A stretch of DNA of 64,000 nt, from NCBI GenBank assembly GCA_030068145.1, contig JAPJBO010000004.1, positions 744,001-808,000 on the forward strand, in the 5' to 3' direction. The DNA is from Diplonema papillatum (Eukaryota > Euglenozoa > Diplonemea > Diplonemida > Diplonemidae). Both the position numbers and the translations under genes were made by a program. Under the pieces are notes generated by a model. The model did no database searches and was not told where the DNA came from. It was given only the letters and a program-made list of their open reading frames with translations. Positions 12,235 through 23,840 of the stretch are shown piece by piece (within the stretch, counting starts at the first letter, position 1; each line of letters starts with the position of its first letter).

Positions 12235-12821
12235 GACGGCCGTCGGGATCCCTTCGAAGACGACGAGCATCCGGCTGCCGTCGCCGGAGTCGGCGGTCCC
12301 CCGGACGACTCCCGGGACGTGCTGGAAGAGCAGACCCTTCGAGAACAGATGCAGGTACCCGTTTGGCGTTGTTCGGTAGCCGACGCTGCGCCCGTGGTGC
12401 CCCCGGGAGAAGGCGACGGGGACACCGACGAGGCCGGTTGGCGCTCGACGGGCATCGAGAGCGCCTCGTGATAGCTCTGCAGGGCTGCCTTCGCCGGAGG
12501 CGGGTTTGCCGGCGGCGGCGGCGACGGCTCGCGGCTGGCGGCCCGTTCTCGCCCGGCCGCGGGGGTGACGGCGAAGGGCGTGGGCCAGCGGGCCGTGAGA
12601 GGCATGCGCTCTCTGCGGAGCATTGTTGTACCCACCCCCCCCTTCCCCCCTATTCCCTCGGGTGCGCGGGGTGGTTGGTTCCTTCAGTTGTGTAGTCTAT
12701 CATCATGGCTGAGCCCGTGCCGAAACACAGGACATATTTGCTGAGTACATCCTAACAACGAACAAGAACTTTCCCCACAGCGGGGAGGAATGGTAAGGGT
12801 TCCTCGTGCTTAGTAGAATTC
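12235..12821 (-). pseudogene. Tandem truncated copy C of the proline-rich gene 5' end
   Basis: A second, 587-bp unit in the same arrangement as copy B. It shares the 84-bp deletion, so B and C descend from one truncated unit. It also has its own loss near the segment encoding the N-terminal proline region and the GENVFFAVDLRA motif. The flank ends at GAATTCCCTCG, which is probably the original sequence upstream of the gene. Confidence 0.83.
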
Positions 12822-14055
12822 CCTCGATGAAAAGCAATCGTTTCGGATGAGCGTTCGCCCTGTCTTGACGTGGAACGTCCCCGCCGATTGGTGCAAGGGC
12901 TCTGGGACCTCTTTTCCCTTTGCAGCTTATCTCGGGAATGATGAAGGGCGAAGGAGTGTGAACAGGGACGCGAGCTTTCAGGGCAACCGTATGCAGCTCG
13001 CTGATTGCCGAGAAGAACTTGCCCTGCGGTCGACGGGGCGGGTAGAGAGAGAAAGAGAGAGAGAGAGCTAGCTGCGATGAAAAGCTGGCGAGAGTCATTC
13101 CAACAACCCCCTCTTACCTCTGACCGGCCTCCCTATCGCCCAAGACCAAGGTGCCGCGGCCACCTCGCTTCGGCCCGTGCCACGCTGCCCGTCAGACAGC
13201 CGAGCAAGCTCTACCTGCCAGGCTGACGTCAGAAATACAGAGCAGGCAAAACACCCCAAGTTGCCGGTGACTTTTGCTGCGCGACTGGAAGCGGCCTTCC
13301 TCTTCGTGCTGCAGGTGCGCGCTCTGAAGATCCAAGCCGGCTTGTTGATGACGGCGGCCGCCCCGACAGGCTTGTGCCTGCCGCGATCGGTATCGATCGG
13401 CCCCCGAGAGCGCTTCTTCGACTGGGTCGTCAGTCGGTGGCAGTGGTGCTCCCTTGACCCCCCGCCTCCGCAGAGGTTGTGTGCGCATGTTCGCGGCTGT
13501 GCGACTTTTTGATTCTACATTCCTCTTTTGTGGCATCGTTAGGTTTCGTTGTGGCCTTCCGACTGCATGGGGACTGTATTGCCACAGCACTGCATCATGC
13601 CTGCGTCTTGCACACGGTGTATTTGTTACGGTTACGAGTGACCCACCATCCATCCGCCTACACTTACACGAGTGTGCAGCCACGAGGGACGCCTGCTACG
13701 AGGGACGCCTGCTACGAGGGACGCCTGCTACGAGGGACGCCTGCTGGTATTGAGTGGGAGACTGGCCCAATCTCAGGCTTTTCGCCCTCTCTCGGTGGCG
13801 TCCATCGTTTGTTACTCGTTGGTGCATCTGGTTCGCCCCAGGTTTCGGCTCTTCTTCGTTTCCGCTCTCTGCCGTGCGCGGGTTCTGTTTCTTGCCCTGC
13901 CTGCGCTTGTGCATTGTGCGGGGCTCAGTGGTCCTTTCTTCGCCCTTCGCAGTCGTCCGGGTCTGTACTGGTTCATCATTGAATGATTGCACTTCGCAGC
14001 TCCCAGAACCGGCGTTGCAAGTGCGCGGAATAACCGAGAGTTGAACGGAGCATCC
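12822..14055. other. Intergenic with a small 16-bp tandem repeat
   Basis: Four perfect copies of a 16-bp unit (ACGAGGGACGCCTGCT) lie at 13,682-13,745. At about 13,765-13,880 is a dispersed segment (GGCGTCCATCGTTTGTTACT) that recurs at 48,010-48,160. A GAGA-rich run lies at 13,045-13,067. No protein is recognisable. Confidence 0.6.
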
Positions 14056-16569
14056 CTACTTCCCGATACGAGACTTGAACTGCGTCAGCAAGTTCTGCAA
14101 GTATGACGTTGTCTGCGAGTGTAAGGGGGAATTTGTAAGTTTGAACATTAGGCAGAACACTGCCCCTCATGCATGGTTGCTGTTTGCATCGAAGTCTCCT
14201 TTGGAGAAAGGGAGAGAATGCAGGAACGGGCTTGATCCATTTGCACCCACATATTTTCAGCTCCACGTTGATTTCGTCTAGGTGGCCCCTTGCCTGCAAA
14301 TGGAAGATATAACGTGTGGCAAGAGACTCTTCAACGGCGTCGGGAAACACGGGGCCTGGCCACGAGTCCGAACTTGAAAGGCAAAGCAGGGGTGAGTGAG
14401 CATACCCTGTCGTCGTCGGACTCGTCGACTAACTCTTCCAGGGCGGCGAGGATCTCATCCGGGTCGATTTTCTGCAGGCGGAGTTGAGCCAAGATGTGGT
14501 CGTGCACGCGCTTTGAATACGCGCAGAGGCGGGCGATGATAGTGTATAGCTGGGTGACGGTCACCTCGGCCGCCAGCTTTTCCTGCTGCTCCTCCTGCTC
14601 GGTGAGCTGGTACGCGTCGTTCCACGTCGCCCGCCGCTTCGCAGCCTCGGCCTCCAGCTTCCGCAGCCGCGCCCGGTGGCCCATCAGCAGCTCGACGATC
14701 CTGTCCGACTTCTGGTAGTCCAACTCCGAAAACTTCACCACCACCCTGCCGAGGTTGTTCCCGTCCAAATACCGCAGCAACTCGTGGAGCACGCTGACGG
14801 CGTATCCTTCCAGACTGGTTTGCTCCCCCTGCTTCTTCTTAATAGTCATCATCAGGTATCCACACAGGACTCCGAGTCCGTCGTTCTCGAGCAGGGTGAA
14901 GCAAGACAGCGGGTTGTGCTGCAGAGCGTGGGACAGCGTCTTCAGGCAGCCGTGTTTCAACGTCCGCTGGAGCTGCTTGCGTTGCAGCTCTGCTTTGTCG
15001 GCGGCTTTGTCGTTGCCCGACTGTTGCTTCTTCTTCTTCTTCTTCGGCACGGCCAGCATCAGGAGCAGCGCAATCCCGTGTGCGGCGTCGAACGCCTTCT
15101 GGCCCGCAGGGTGCATGAGGCAGGCGCACAGGCAGTCGAAGATGTTTTCGATGTACTCGATTTCGTCGTCCGTGCATTCCTCCCTTGCCTTCCGGTACAC
15201 GGCGAGGCACTGCACCAGCGCTCGCACCCCGTCCACCAGGTCGCTCGCGTCTCCCTTCAGCAACCCTTCCCGGTCTACTTTGAACAAAGTCATCCCTGCG
15301 GCGACCTTCGAATACTGCTGCAGGATCGTCTGTTCGCAGTTATTTGTGAATTAAAAGGTCGGTATTTCAAAGTCTCCGGCTGACCGTAGCCGGCTTGGGT
15401 GAGGAGGGGGGTTGAGAGGGTCGAGAAAAGTGAGAGGGTGCTGCTCGGTTCGGGTGATGTGTCGCTCCGTTGTAAAAACCCTTTTTTTAGAGTTAAGTCT
15501 AACTGACACGTTCCCACTGTACCTTTGCCCGAAGCCACCAACAAACAACAACTTTCTTCACGTACTGTACACCTACTGTCCTCAGCACGGTGCCGTAGTA
15601 GGTGACAACCGGTCTTCTTCCGATTCTTGTAGTTGTAGTAGAGGGTAGTAATAAATACGAGGACGCGCGCACCACCAGAATCCTATGGACATCTATGGTG
15701 GTGCGCGACGTGTTCAGTCTTCGTCAGGCGCGGAATCCGGATCAAAACGACACAGACGGAGAGAGGAGACAGCCCAATGCCATCAGCTTAATGCCATTGC
15801 GAAAAGCAGCTTCCATCCCCCCCCACCGACCCGACCCTCGATTTCAAAGTGAAAGCCATACCGACACAATTTCAGCGCAGTAGCCCTTCATCGCGTTGTA
15901 CCGCTGCTTCTGGTTCAAGAGGGTCCGGAATATGTACGCGACCGCAGTTCGGGTGGTGGCGTCGTGCAGGTCGTCAGCGAACGCCTCTTCGGGCAAGACG
16001 TCAATCAGGTTTTCGATGATTCCGAGACACGCGAGCCCGCTGTCCTCCTGATCGTCAGAGTCGTCTGGGCTGATGGCGGCCGTGTCTTCCAAGCGTTGTA
16101 GAACGCGTAATATATTCGGAATGACCCCTTGCTTGACCAAGTCCCGTGCCAGCACGATGCAGTCAGGCTCCTCTTCAACAAGTGCAGGGTCAGTTAACTC
16201 TTGAAGCACTTTCACTACGGAACCAACGATGTCGAGGTTGTCATGAATTAGAAGCTGCATGAGTGTTGCGCTGGTGCCAAGGCGGACAGCTGTGTCGAAG
16301 TCACCGGGCATGGTCGCGAGGACGCGGAACTCTTGCAGCTCTTCGTCCAGATCGACTTCGCTGTCGACGAACCGCAAAGCCTCGTCCGCGTGCAAATCTC
16401 GCTTTTCGATGTTGACCGTTATCTTGTGCTTGAGCCCGGCCAGCAGCTTCTTCACCATCATCGGGCCTTCCAACCCGGCCTCGCCCTCGGCTGCGACCCC
16501 GCCGCCCTCAACCCGGGCTCGTGTTGGCGGCGGCATGTCGAGGTCATGCCCCTTGCGCTTGGCCGACAT
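14056..16569 (-). CDS. CTNNBL1: Beta-catenin-like protein 1 (spliceosome-associated)
   Basis: Three exons: 16569-15862, 15329-14406 and 14112-14056, all phase 0, with introns GTATGG...CAG and GTATGC...CAG. The product is 562 residues, against about 563 in human. It is an armadillo-repeat protein that binds the Prp19/CDC5L complex in the nucleus. Aligned landmarks include RFVDSEVDLDEELQEFRVLA and ATMPG (human ESELDLNDIIQEMHVVATMP), NDNLDIVGSVVKVLQELTD-type repeats, YCAEIVS followed by TILQQ across intron 1, and ENIFDCLCACLMHP. The last exon adds only TTSYLQNLLTQFKSRIGK, matching the human C-terminal helix. The N-terminus starts with a KRKG basic stretch, as expected for a nuclear signal. Confidence 0.93.
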
Positions 16570-16813
16570 TTTCTTTCAATGGGATGGTGGGGGCCAGTCC
16601 CTCAGCCCAACAATTCCTCCCTTGTGTGGTGTTGTTTGTTCACGGGCTGGGCGACGGCACGGTCGCAAGGGTTCAGGGTTCTTCGTCGGGAACCCTTTCT
16701 TGCCAGCAGCAGTCTCTGAAAACAAAAAGGGCGGGTCAGGGAATCAGTTAGACTTTGGCGGACACTTGCCGGCACAGCGGAGAACCCCCCCCTCCCCCAT
16801 TTTTATATATTTT

Positions 16814-17130
16814 TTAGAGTTAAAGTTCGCTTGAAATTCCGGGGTTTTAGGGTCTCCGTGTGACCGTTCATGAATGGGTTCTCTTAGAGCAAGAAAGGGC
16901 TATGTGGTTACGGGTTGTATATTTAGTGCACGCTTTCGTTATGGGTTATGGCTAGCCATGTCCGGGACTGTTTGTGACCGACACCAAGTACTTTCCTTCG
17001 TGGAGTGTAGTCTTGGGCCCCCCACGTTCTACAAGTTGAGCATTGAGTTCTTTAAGGTGCAAGTGCCAAGTTGAGCAGGGGTTGCCTTGTAGCCCGTACC
17101 GGTCTGTTGTCCGCGTTTATATGTATTTTT
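16814..17130 (+). repeat. Dispersed repeat C, copy 1
   Basis: Begins TTTTTAGAGTTAAAGTTCGC and continues through ATGGGTTCTCTTAGAGCAAG and GACCGACACCAAGTAC to CCCGTACCGGTCTGTTGTCC. Other copies start near 18,253, 20,389, 46,799 and 53,046. It has no long coding capacity; short frames inside it are not conserved as protein. No end repeats or A-tail were found, so its class is unknown. Confidence 0.75.
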
Positions 17131-17159
17131 GACGGACAGATGACGGCATGGCAAATCAT

Positions 17160-17768
17160 GGCTTTGTCCTATGGGCTACTGCCGCCGACGCCCCTCGCCC
17201 CCCTTTTTGTCCTATAGGCTACTGTGGCCGACGCCCCTCGCCCCCCTTTTTGTCCTATAGGCTACTGTGGCTGACGCCCCTCGCCCCCCTTTTTGTCCTA
17301 TAGGCTACTGTGGCCGACGCCCCTCGCCCCCCTTTTTGTCCTATAGGCTACTGTGGCCGACGCCCCTCGCCCCCCTTTTTGTCCTATAGGCTACTGTGGC
17401 CGACGCCCCTCGCCCCCCTTTTTGTCCTATAGGCTACTGTGGCCGACGCCCCTCGCCCCCCTTTTTGTCCTATAGGCTACTGTGGCCGACGCCCCTCGCC
17501 CCCCTTTTTGTCCTATAGGCTACTGTGGCCGACGCCCCTCGCCCCCCTTTTTGTCCTATAGGCTACTGTGGCCGACGCCCCTCGCCCCCCTTTTTGTCCT
17601 ATAGGCTACTGTGGCCGACGCCCCTCGCCCCCCTTTTTGTCCTATAGGCTACTGTGGCCGACGCCCCTCGCCCCCCTTTTTGTCCTATAGGCTACTGTGG
17701 CCGACGCCCCTCGCCCCCCTTTTTGTCCTATAGGCTACTGTGGCCGACGCCCCTCGCCCCCCTTTTTA
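17160..17768. repeat. 43-bp tandem repeat array, about 14 copies
   Basis: The unit begins CTACTGTGGCCGACGCCCCT and continues through a C-rich, T-rich stretch to TGTCCTATAGG. Spacing of identical positions is 43 bp (for example 17,221 and 17,264). Copies are nearly identical, differing mainly in the first unit (CCGCC for TGTGG) and one CTGAC variant. The array starts about 30 bp after repeat C. Confidence 0.95.
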
Positions 17769-20388
17769 TTCCGTTTTTGGGATACCGTCGATCCCGAGAG
17801 ACGATCAGTTTGGTGTCTTGCGACCTTTGTTTGTTTGACAAGGGGTTTTGATGACGCCCCTCAGTTAGAGTAGGAGGAAAAGAAGGTTGAAGTATGGCTA
17901 AAGATAAAGTGGTGTCACCTGAGGGGGTAATCTCAGGGCCGCCCAAGTGATAAGCCGTTAAGCAGTGTGAACTTGAAATGCAGGTACCACAGGGGTAGGC
18001 TTGCATTATGCCGGTAAGCAGCGGCTGCCGGCTCATCTCCCTGACACCTTTTATATAAGAAATAGGTATGCCAACAAACAGCTAGCTCGCTCTCCTAGCG
18101 GGTGCTCAATTCACTTCTCAGCCAGTTTGCCCGCTCACTCCGCGTAGTAGTATCCGCTCGCAGACGCACTTCATCACAGTTTGTTGCACCTTTTTTTCCG
18201 TTTCCTGCAACACGTTCAGCCCATCAAGGGGCGTGGCGGGACACAACGAGCTTGCTTTTAGAGTTATAGTTCGCTTGAGAATCCGGGATTTTAGAGTCTC
18301 CGGGTGACTTTCGTCGAATGGGTTCTTTTAAAGCTATTACGGGTGGGTTTGTGGGGGCATGCATGGCTTCTTTCGTGTACACCTTACTTGGTCGCTTTGG
18401 CGAGTCAGGTTCGAAACAATTTGTGACCGACACCAAGTTCTCGCCAGGTTAGGTGAGTGTTCTTGGGCTCCCCACGTCTTACGAGTTGAGCAGGAGTTGC
18501 CCTGTAAACCGTATCGGTCCATTGTTCGCACCATGGCTCTAAGTAGAGTAGAGTGTAGAATAGCTCAGAGAGGTTTGCTGGTAGCAGCGAACGTTGCGCT
18601 TTTCGAAGTGCGGCGTCGCTTTTAGTGGAGAATTCGACGATGCGACAATAATGCCTGCGGAAGTTGGTTGATTGGCACCGGCTGGCTTTGCTTGGCTGGG
18701 TTTGCGAGGTGTTCCCGGTACCGATTGTACACGGTACAACATAGCAGCTAGGTGCACACTGGCAACACTTCAATGTGGAAAATGCGAGAAACGAAAAGGC
18801 GCACATTTGTATTTTCTCAGTACTAGCAATCTTGCGGATTGCCGTACGATGAATTGCAAAGGCCAAAGAGACGTAGGCTACAGCGTGGGTTTTGCGGCTG
18901 ATCAGTGTTCCCAACTTGAAGAATGAAACAGGGTAAATAGCAAGTGAGGAAACGATCAGCCGACACGCACAAACAAAACGAGCCGCCTCTGTCTTTTTTC
19001 AGAGAGTTCAGGTTGCGCTTGAGAATCTGGGATTTTGGAGATCTTTCTTGGAACACACCTTCTGAGGCAGATGAAGGCGATCCTCTCCTGGCTCGCTAAC
19101 TAAGAATTGTCGGGGGAGAAAAAGGCAAACTGCTGTCTCGCTCAGGGCTTACGCTCCGTTTTCGGTCTCAGAGAAAACACGTGTGGTCCACATGTGGGCG
19201 CTTAAATTTCGAGGGGGGGAAAAACCTTTCCCCGTATGTGCGACGGCAAAAAAATAGCGTCGCTACTGGACTTGCCGACCTGTGGGCCTAGACTCCCCTG
19301 CATGTGGACCAATAAATCAAGATCCACATGTGGTACCTGTGGATCCACACGTGGGGGAACAACATCCAAAAAGAATTAACGTATGGAAATCCACACGTTC
19401 CACACGTGGAGCGTAAGCCCTGGTTTTGCTGGAAGTTCAGTCTCCTCGTGTTGGCTGTTATATGCAGAAATAGAAACGGAGGAAAATCTATTGCGCGAGA
19501 GAAGTGGAATCGAAAGAGGGGTTTATGCTGCGGCCGCAGCAAGAGCGCGCACAGTTGTGTGTAATGCTGTGCTGGGAAGAGGGAAACAAAGAAAAAGCAG
19601 CTCGCTCCGAGTCAAGGGCGTTGAATTTAAGAGTGGAAGTTCGCTTGAAACACCGGGTTTCAAAGTCTCCGGGTGACCTTTTGCAATAGAGGAAGATATC
19701 CTTTGTGCCTGCGTGTTCTGAAGGGTGGTTACACGAGGTAAAATAATCAGTGTGTACCTTTGACGTTGATTATTGGCTTCGGCCATTATCCACATACCCT
19801 ACTTACGGTAGGCCCTCCTCACGAAGGTGCCGTAGTAGTGACTGTCTGTCTTCCTGGTACCGTGATCGTCTCGTTTCGTGTACTTTGGGAGCTCCTTATG
19901 GGTTTTCTTATGCCGAACGCTCACGCTCGGCACTAGAATCACACACCGATATACCGGTGCGTTTCGTGTGGGCAGCAGACACCTTTCCTTCTGGCGTCAT
20001 TGGTGGATTTTTCTTCTCTTGGATCGTTTGGAACTGGCGGCCTCCTGCGAGTACTTCCTGCAACGCAGGTGCTCATCCTAAAAGATGGCAAGCTCGATCG
20101 GAGACGCCTCCACACTACTCGTTTGCCAACTGCCTCAGCCAAGCGTCAAGTCCAAGGTACGGGACGCCTTGATCGATGCAAAGCTTCGGTCGTAGTTAGA
20201 TACGCCTCGGGCGACGGCTAAACCGATGCCAAGAACCTTTCGGTCGGGAGGAGGGTGGGGATCGTGTCCCTGCGGATCTCTTTTGTTTCTCTTTTTAGAG
20301 TTAAAGTGGTGCCCCCCCGAAAACTCGTATTGCGGTCCTTCATGCGCAGCAGTTCGTGCGGGGCTTGTGAAACAGCGAGGGCTACATT
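17769..20388. other. Intergenic, dispersed repeats, no gene seen
   Basis: Contains a diverged repeat C copy (about 18,253-18,545), a hAT-type MITE (19,143-19,422) and a short piece of repeat C at about 19,615-19,680. A 60-bp segment at 17,950-18,010 (AACTTGAAATGCAGGTA then GGGGTAGGCTTGCATT) recurs at 54,125-54,180. The end of a SINE-A-like sequence lies near 20,040-20,080. No open frame resembles a known protein. Confidence 0.55.
19143..19422. mobile_element. hAT-type MITE, 280 bp
   Basis: Perfect 15-bp terminal inverted repeats (CAGGGCTTACGCTCC at the left, its complement at the right). They are flanked by an imperfect 8-bp duplication, GTCTCGCT and GTTTTGCT (6 of 8). CAGGG ends with 8-bp target duplications are typical of hAT elements. 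Inner palindromes around CCACACGTG and CCACATGTGG add to the fold-back structure. There is no coding capacity. Confidence 0.75.
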
Positions 20389-20930
20389 CTAGAGTTAAAG
20401 TTCGCTTGAAATTCCGGGGTTTTAGGGTCTCCGTGTGACCGTTCATGAATGGGTTCTCTTAGAGCAAGAAAGGGCTTTATGGTTACGGATTGTATATTTA
20501 GTGCATGCTTTCGTTATGGGTTATGGCTAGCCATATCCGGGACTGTTTGTGACCGACACCAAGTACATTCCTTCGTGGAGTGTAATCTTGGGCCCCCCAC
20601 GTTCTACAAGTTGAGCAGGGGTTGCCTTGTAGCCCGTACCGGTCTGTTGTCCGCGTTTTTATGTATTTTCTCGTAGAGTAGTGCTTGGGTTTCGCGACAC
20701 TTGCGGTGCTTCACGTGGTGCGGGTTGCTTCCGCCCTAATATAAGGTTTTTTTTGGGTAGATTTGCTGGGTAAAATAGCCCGTACCGGTCTGTTGTCCGC
20801 GTTTTTATGTATTTTCTCGTAGAGTAGTGCTTGGGTTTCGCGACACTTGCGGTGCTTCACGTGGTGCGGGTTGCTTCCGCCCTAATATAAGGTTTTTTTT
20901 GGGTAGATTTGCTGGGTAAAACTGTTCGTT
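20389..20930 (+). repeat. Repeat C copy with a 146-bp tail duplication
   Basis: A near-identical match to the copy at 16,814. Its 3' part, from AGCCCGTACCGGTCTGTTGT to GGGTAGATTTGCTGGGTAAA, is present twice at a spacing of 146 bp (20,632 and 20,778). A third tail copy, slightly shorter, follows the repeat C at 46,799. Confidence 0.8.
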
Positions 20931-21169
20931 GCTCGCCACAGTTAAGGCACTCTGGGCACACTGGGTACCCGTGGTTAGTGAGGTTATTCGTCTGATGTAG
21001 TCGTAGTTGCTGTGCGTCGTTTACAGTGCTTCTTTTTACACCAGGGCGTATGGTGGACGGATTTTGTGAGTGTGCTGGACTTTTTCGCCGCTTCGACGGT
21101 GGTGCTGCACGGCTACTTTCGCGTCGCAGATGTTGATGTTTGTGTATAATACGTATGGTACCACGTGGA

Positions 21170-23840
21170 GTATAAAAAGGTACCACCCCGTATTGGGAGG
21201 ATAAAAAGGTGGCCCTAGCCCGTATAAAAAGGTAGCCCTACCGTGTATTGGGAGGATAAGAAGGTAGCCCTACCGTGTATTGGGAGTATAAAAGGGTGGC
21301 CCTACCGTGTATTGGGAGGATAAAAAGGTAGCCCTACCGTGTATTGGGAGGATAAAAAGGTAGCCCTACCGTGTATTGGGAGGATAAAAAGGTAGCCCTA
21401 CCGTGTATTGGGAGGATAAAAAGGTAGCCCTACCGTGTATTGGGAGGATAAAAAGGTAGCCCTACCGTGTATTGGGAGGATAAAAAGGTAGCCCTACCGT
21501 GTATTGGGAGGATAAAAAGGTAGCCCTACCGTGTATTGGGAGGATAAAAAGGTAGCCCTACCGTGTATTGGGAGGATAAAAAGGTAGCCCTACCGTGTAT
21601 TGGGAGGATAAAAAGGTAGCCCTACCGTGTATTGGGAGGATAAAAAGGTAGCCCTACCGTGTATTGGGAGGATAAAAAGGTAGCCCTACCGTGTATTGGG
21701 AGGATAAAAAGGTAGCCCTACCGTGTATTGGGAGTATAAAAAGGTAGCCCTACCGTGTATTGGGAGGATAAAAAGGTAGCCCTACCGTGTATTGGGAGGA
21801 TAAAAAGGTAGCCCTACCGTGTATTGGGAGGATAAAAAGGTAGCCCTACCGTGTATTGGGAGGATAAAAAGGTAGCCCTACCGTGTATTGGGAGGATAAA
21901 AAGGTAGCCCTACCGTGTATTGGGAGGATAAAAAGGTAGCCCTACCGTGTATTGGGAGGATAAAAAGGTAGCCCTACCGTGTATTGGGAGGATAAAAAGG
22001 TAGCCCTACCGTGTATTGGGAGGATAAAAAGGTAGCCCTACCGTGTATTGGGAGGATAAAAAGGTAGCCCTACCGTGTATTGGGAGGATAAAAAGGTAGC
22101 CCTACCGTGTATTGGGAGGATAAAAAGGTAGCCCTACCGTGTATTGGGAGGATAAAAAGGTAGCCCTACCGTGTATTGGGAGGATAAAAAGGTAGCCCTA
22201 CCGTGTATTGGGAGGATAAAAAGGTAGCCCTACCGTGTATTGGGAGGATAAAAAGGTAGCCCTACCGTGTATTGGGAGGATAAAAAGGTAGCCCTACCGT
22301 GTATTGGGAGGATAAAAAGGTAGCCCTACCGTGTATTGGGAGGATAAAAAGGTAGCCCTACCGTGTATTGGGAGGATAAAAAGGTAGCCCTACCGTGTAT
22401 TGGGAGGATAAAAAGGTAGCCCTACCGTGTATTGGGAGGATAAAAAGGTAGCCCTACCGTGTATTGGGAGTATAAAAAGGTAGCCCTACCGTGTATTGGG
22501 AGGATAAAAAGGTAGCCCTACCGTGTATTGGGAGTATAAAAAGGTAGCCCTACCGTGTATTGGGAGGATAAAAAGGTAGCCCTACCGTGTATTGGGAGGA
22601 TAAAAAGGTAGCCCTACCGTGTATTGGGAGGATAAAAAGGTAGCCCTACCGTGTATTGGGAGGATAAAAAGGTAGCCCTACCGTGTATTGGGAGGATAAA
22701 AAGGTAGCCCTACCGTGTATTGGGAGGATAAAAAGGTAGCCCTACCGTGTATTGGGAGGATAAAAAGGTAGCCCTACCGTGTATTGGGAGGATAAAAAGG
22801 TAGCCCTACCGTGTATTGGGAGGATAAAAAGGTAGCCCTACCGTGTATTGGGAGGATAAAAAGGTAGCCCTACCGTGTATTGGGAGGATAAAAAGGTAGC
22901 CCTACCGTGTATTGGGAGGATAAAAAGGTAGCCCTACCGTGTATTGGGAGGATAAAAAGGTAGCCCTACCGTGTATTGGGAGGATAAAAAGGTAGCCCTA
23001 CCGTGTATTGGGAGGATAAAAAGGTAGCCCTACCGTGTATTGGGAGGATAAAAAGGTAGCCCTACCGTGTATTGGGAGGATAAAAAGGTAGCCCTACCGT
23101 GTATTGGGAGGATAAAAAGGTAGCCCTACCGTGTATTGGGAGGATAAAAAGGTAGCCCTACCGTGTATTGGGAGGATAAAAAGGTAGCCCTACCGTGTAT
23201 TGGGAGGATAAAAAGGTAGCCCTACCGTGTATTGGGAGGATAAAAAGGTAGCCCTACCGTGTATTGGGAGGATAAAAAGGTAGCCCTACCGTGTATTGGG
23301 AGGATAAAAAGGTAGCCCTACCGTGTATTGGGAGGATAAAAAGGTAGCCCTACCGTGTATTGGGAGGATAAAAAGGTAGCCCTACCGTGTATTGGGAGGA
23401 TAAAAAGGTAGCCCTACCGTGTATTGGGAGGATAAAAAGGTAGCCCTACCGTGTATTGGGAGGATAAAAAGGTAGCCCTACCGTGTATTGGGAGGATAAA
23501 AAGGTAGCCCTACCGTGTATTGGGAGGATAAAAAGGTAGCCCTACCGTGTATTGGGAGTATAAAAAGGTAGCCCTACCGTGTATTGGGAGGATAAAAAGG
23601 TAGCCCTACCGTGTATTGGGAGGATAAAAAGGTAGCCCTACCGTGTATTGGGAGGATAAAAAGGTAGCCCTACCGTGTATTGGGAGTATAAAAAGGTAGC
23701 CCTACCGTGTATTGGGAGTATAAAAAGGTAGCCCTACCGTGTATGGGAGGATAAAAAGGTAGCCCTACCGTGTATTGGGAGGATAAAAAGGTAGCCCTAC
23801 CGTGTATTGGGAGGATAAAAAGGTGGCCCTAGCCCGTATT
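21170..23840. repeat. 32-bp satellite array, about 83 copies
   Basis: The unit includes GGATAAAAAGGTAGCCCTAC followed by CGTGTATTGGGA. The period is 32 bp (GTATTGGGAG at 21,501 and 21,533). Units are almost identical across 2.6 kb. The main variant changes GGATAAAAAGG to GTATAAAAAGG (a TATA-box-like form) in scattered units, and degenerate units occur at both ends. No spacer sequence lies between units. Confidence 0.97.

Noticed and set aside
16874-20676. Frames beginning MGSLRARKG in several repeat C copies
   Set aside because: They are short, end at different stops in different copies, and similarity is at DNA level only.
21170-23840. CRISPR-like regular array
   Set aside because: Units abut at 32 bp with no unique spacers, and the genome is eukaryotic; it is a satellite.
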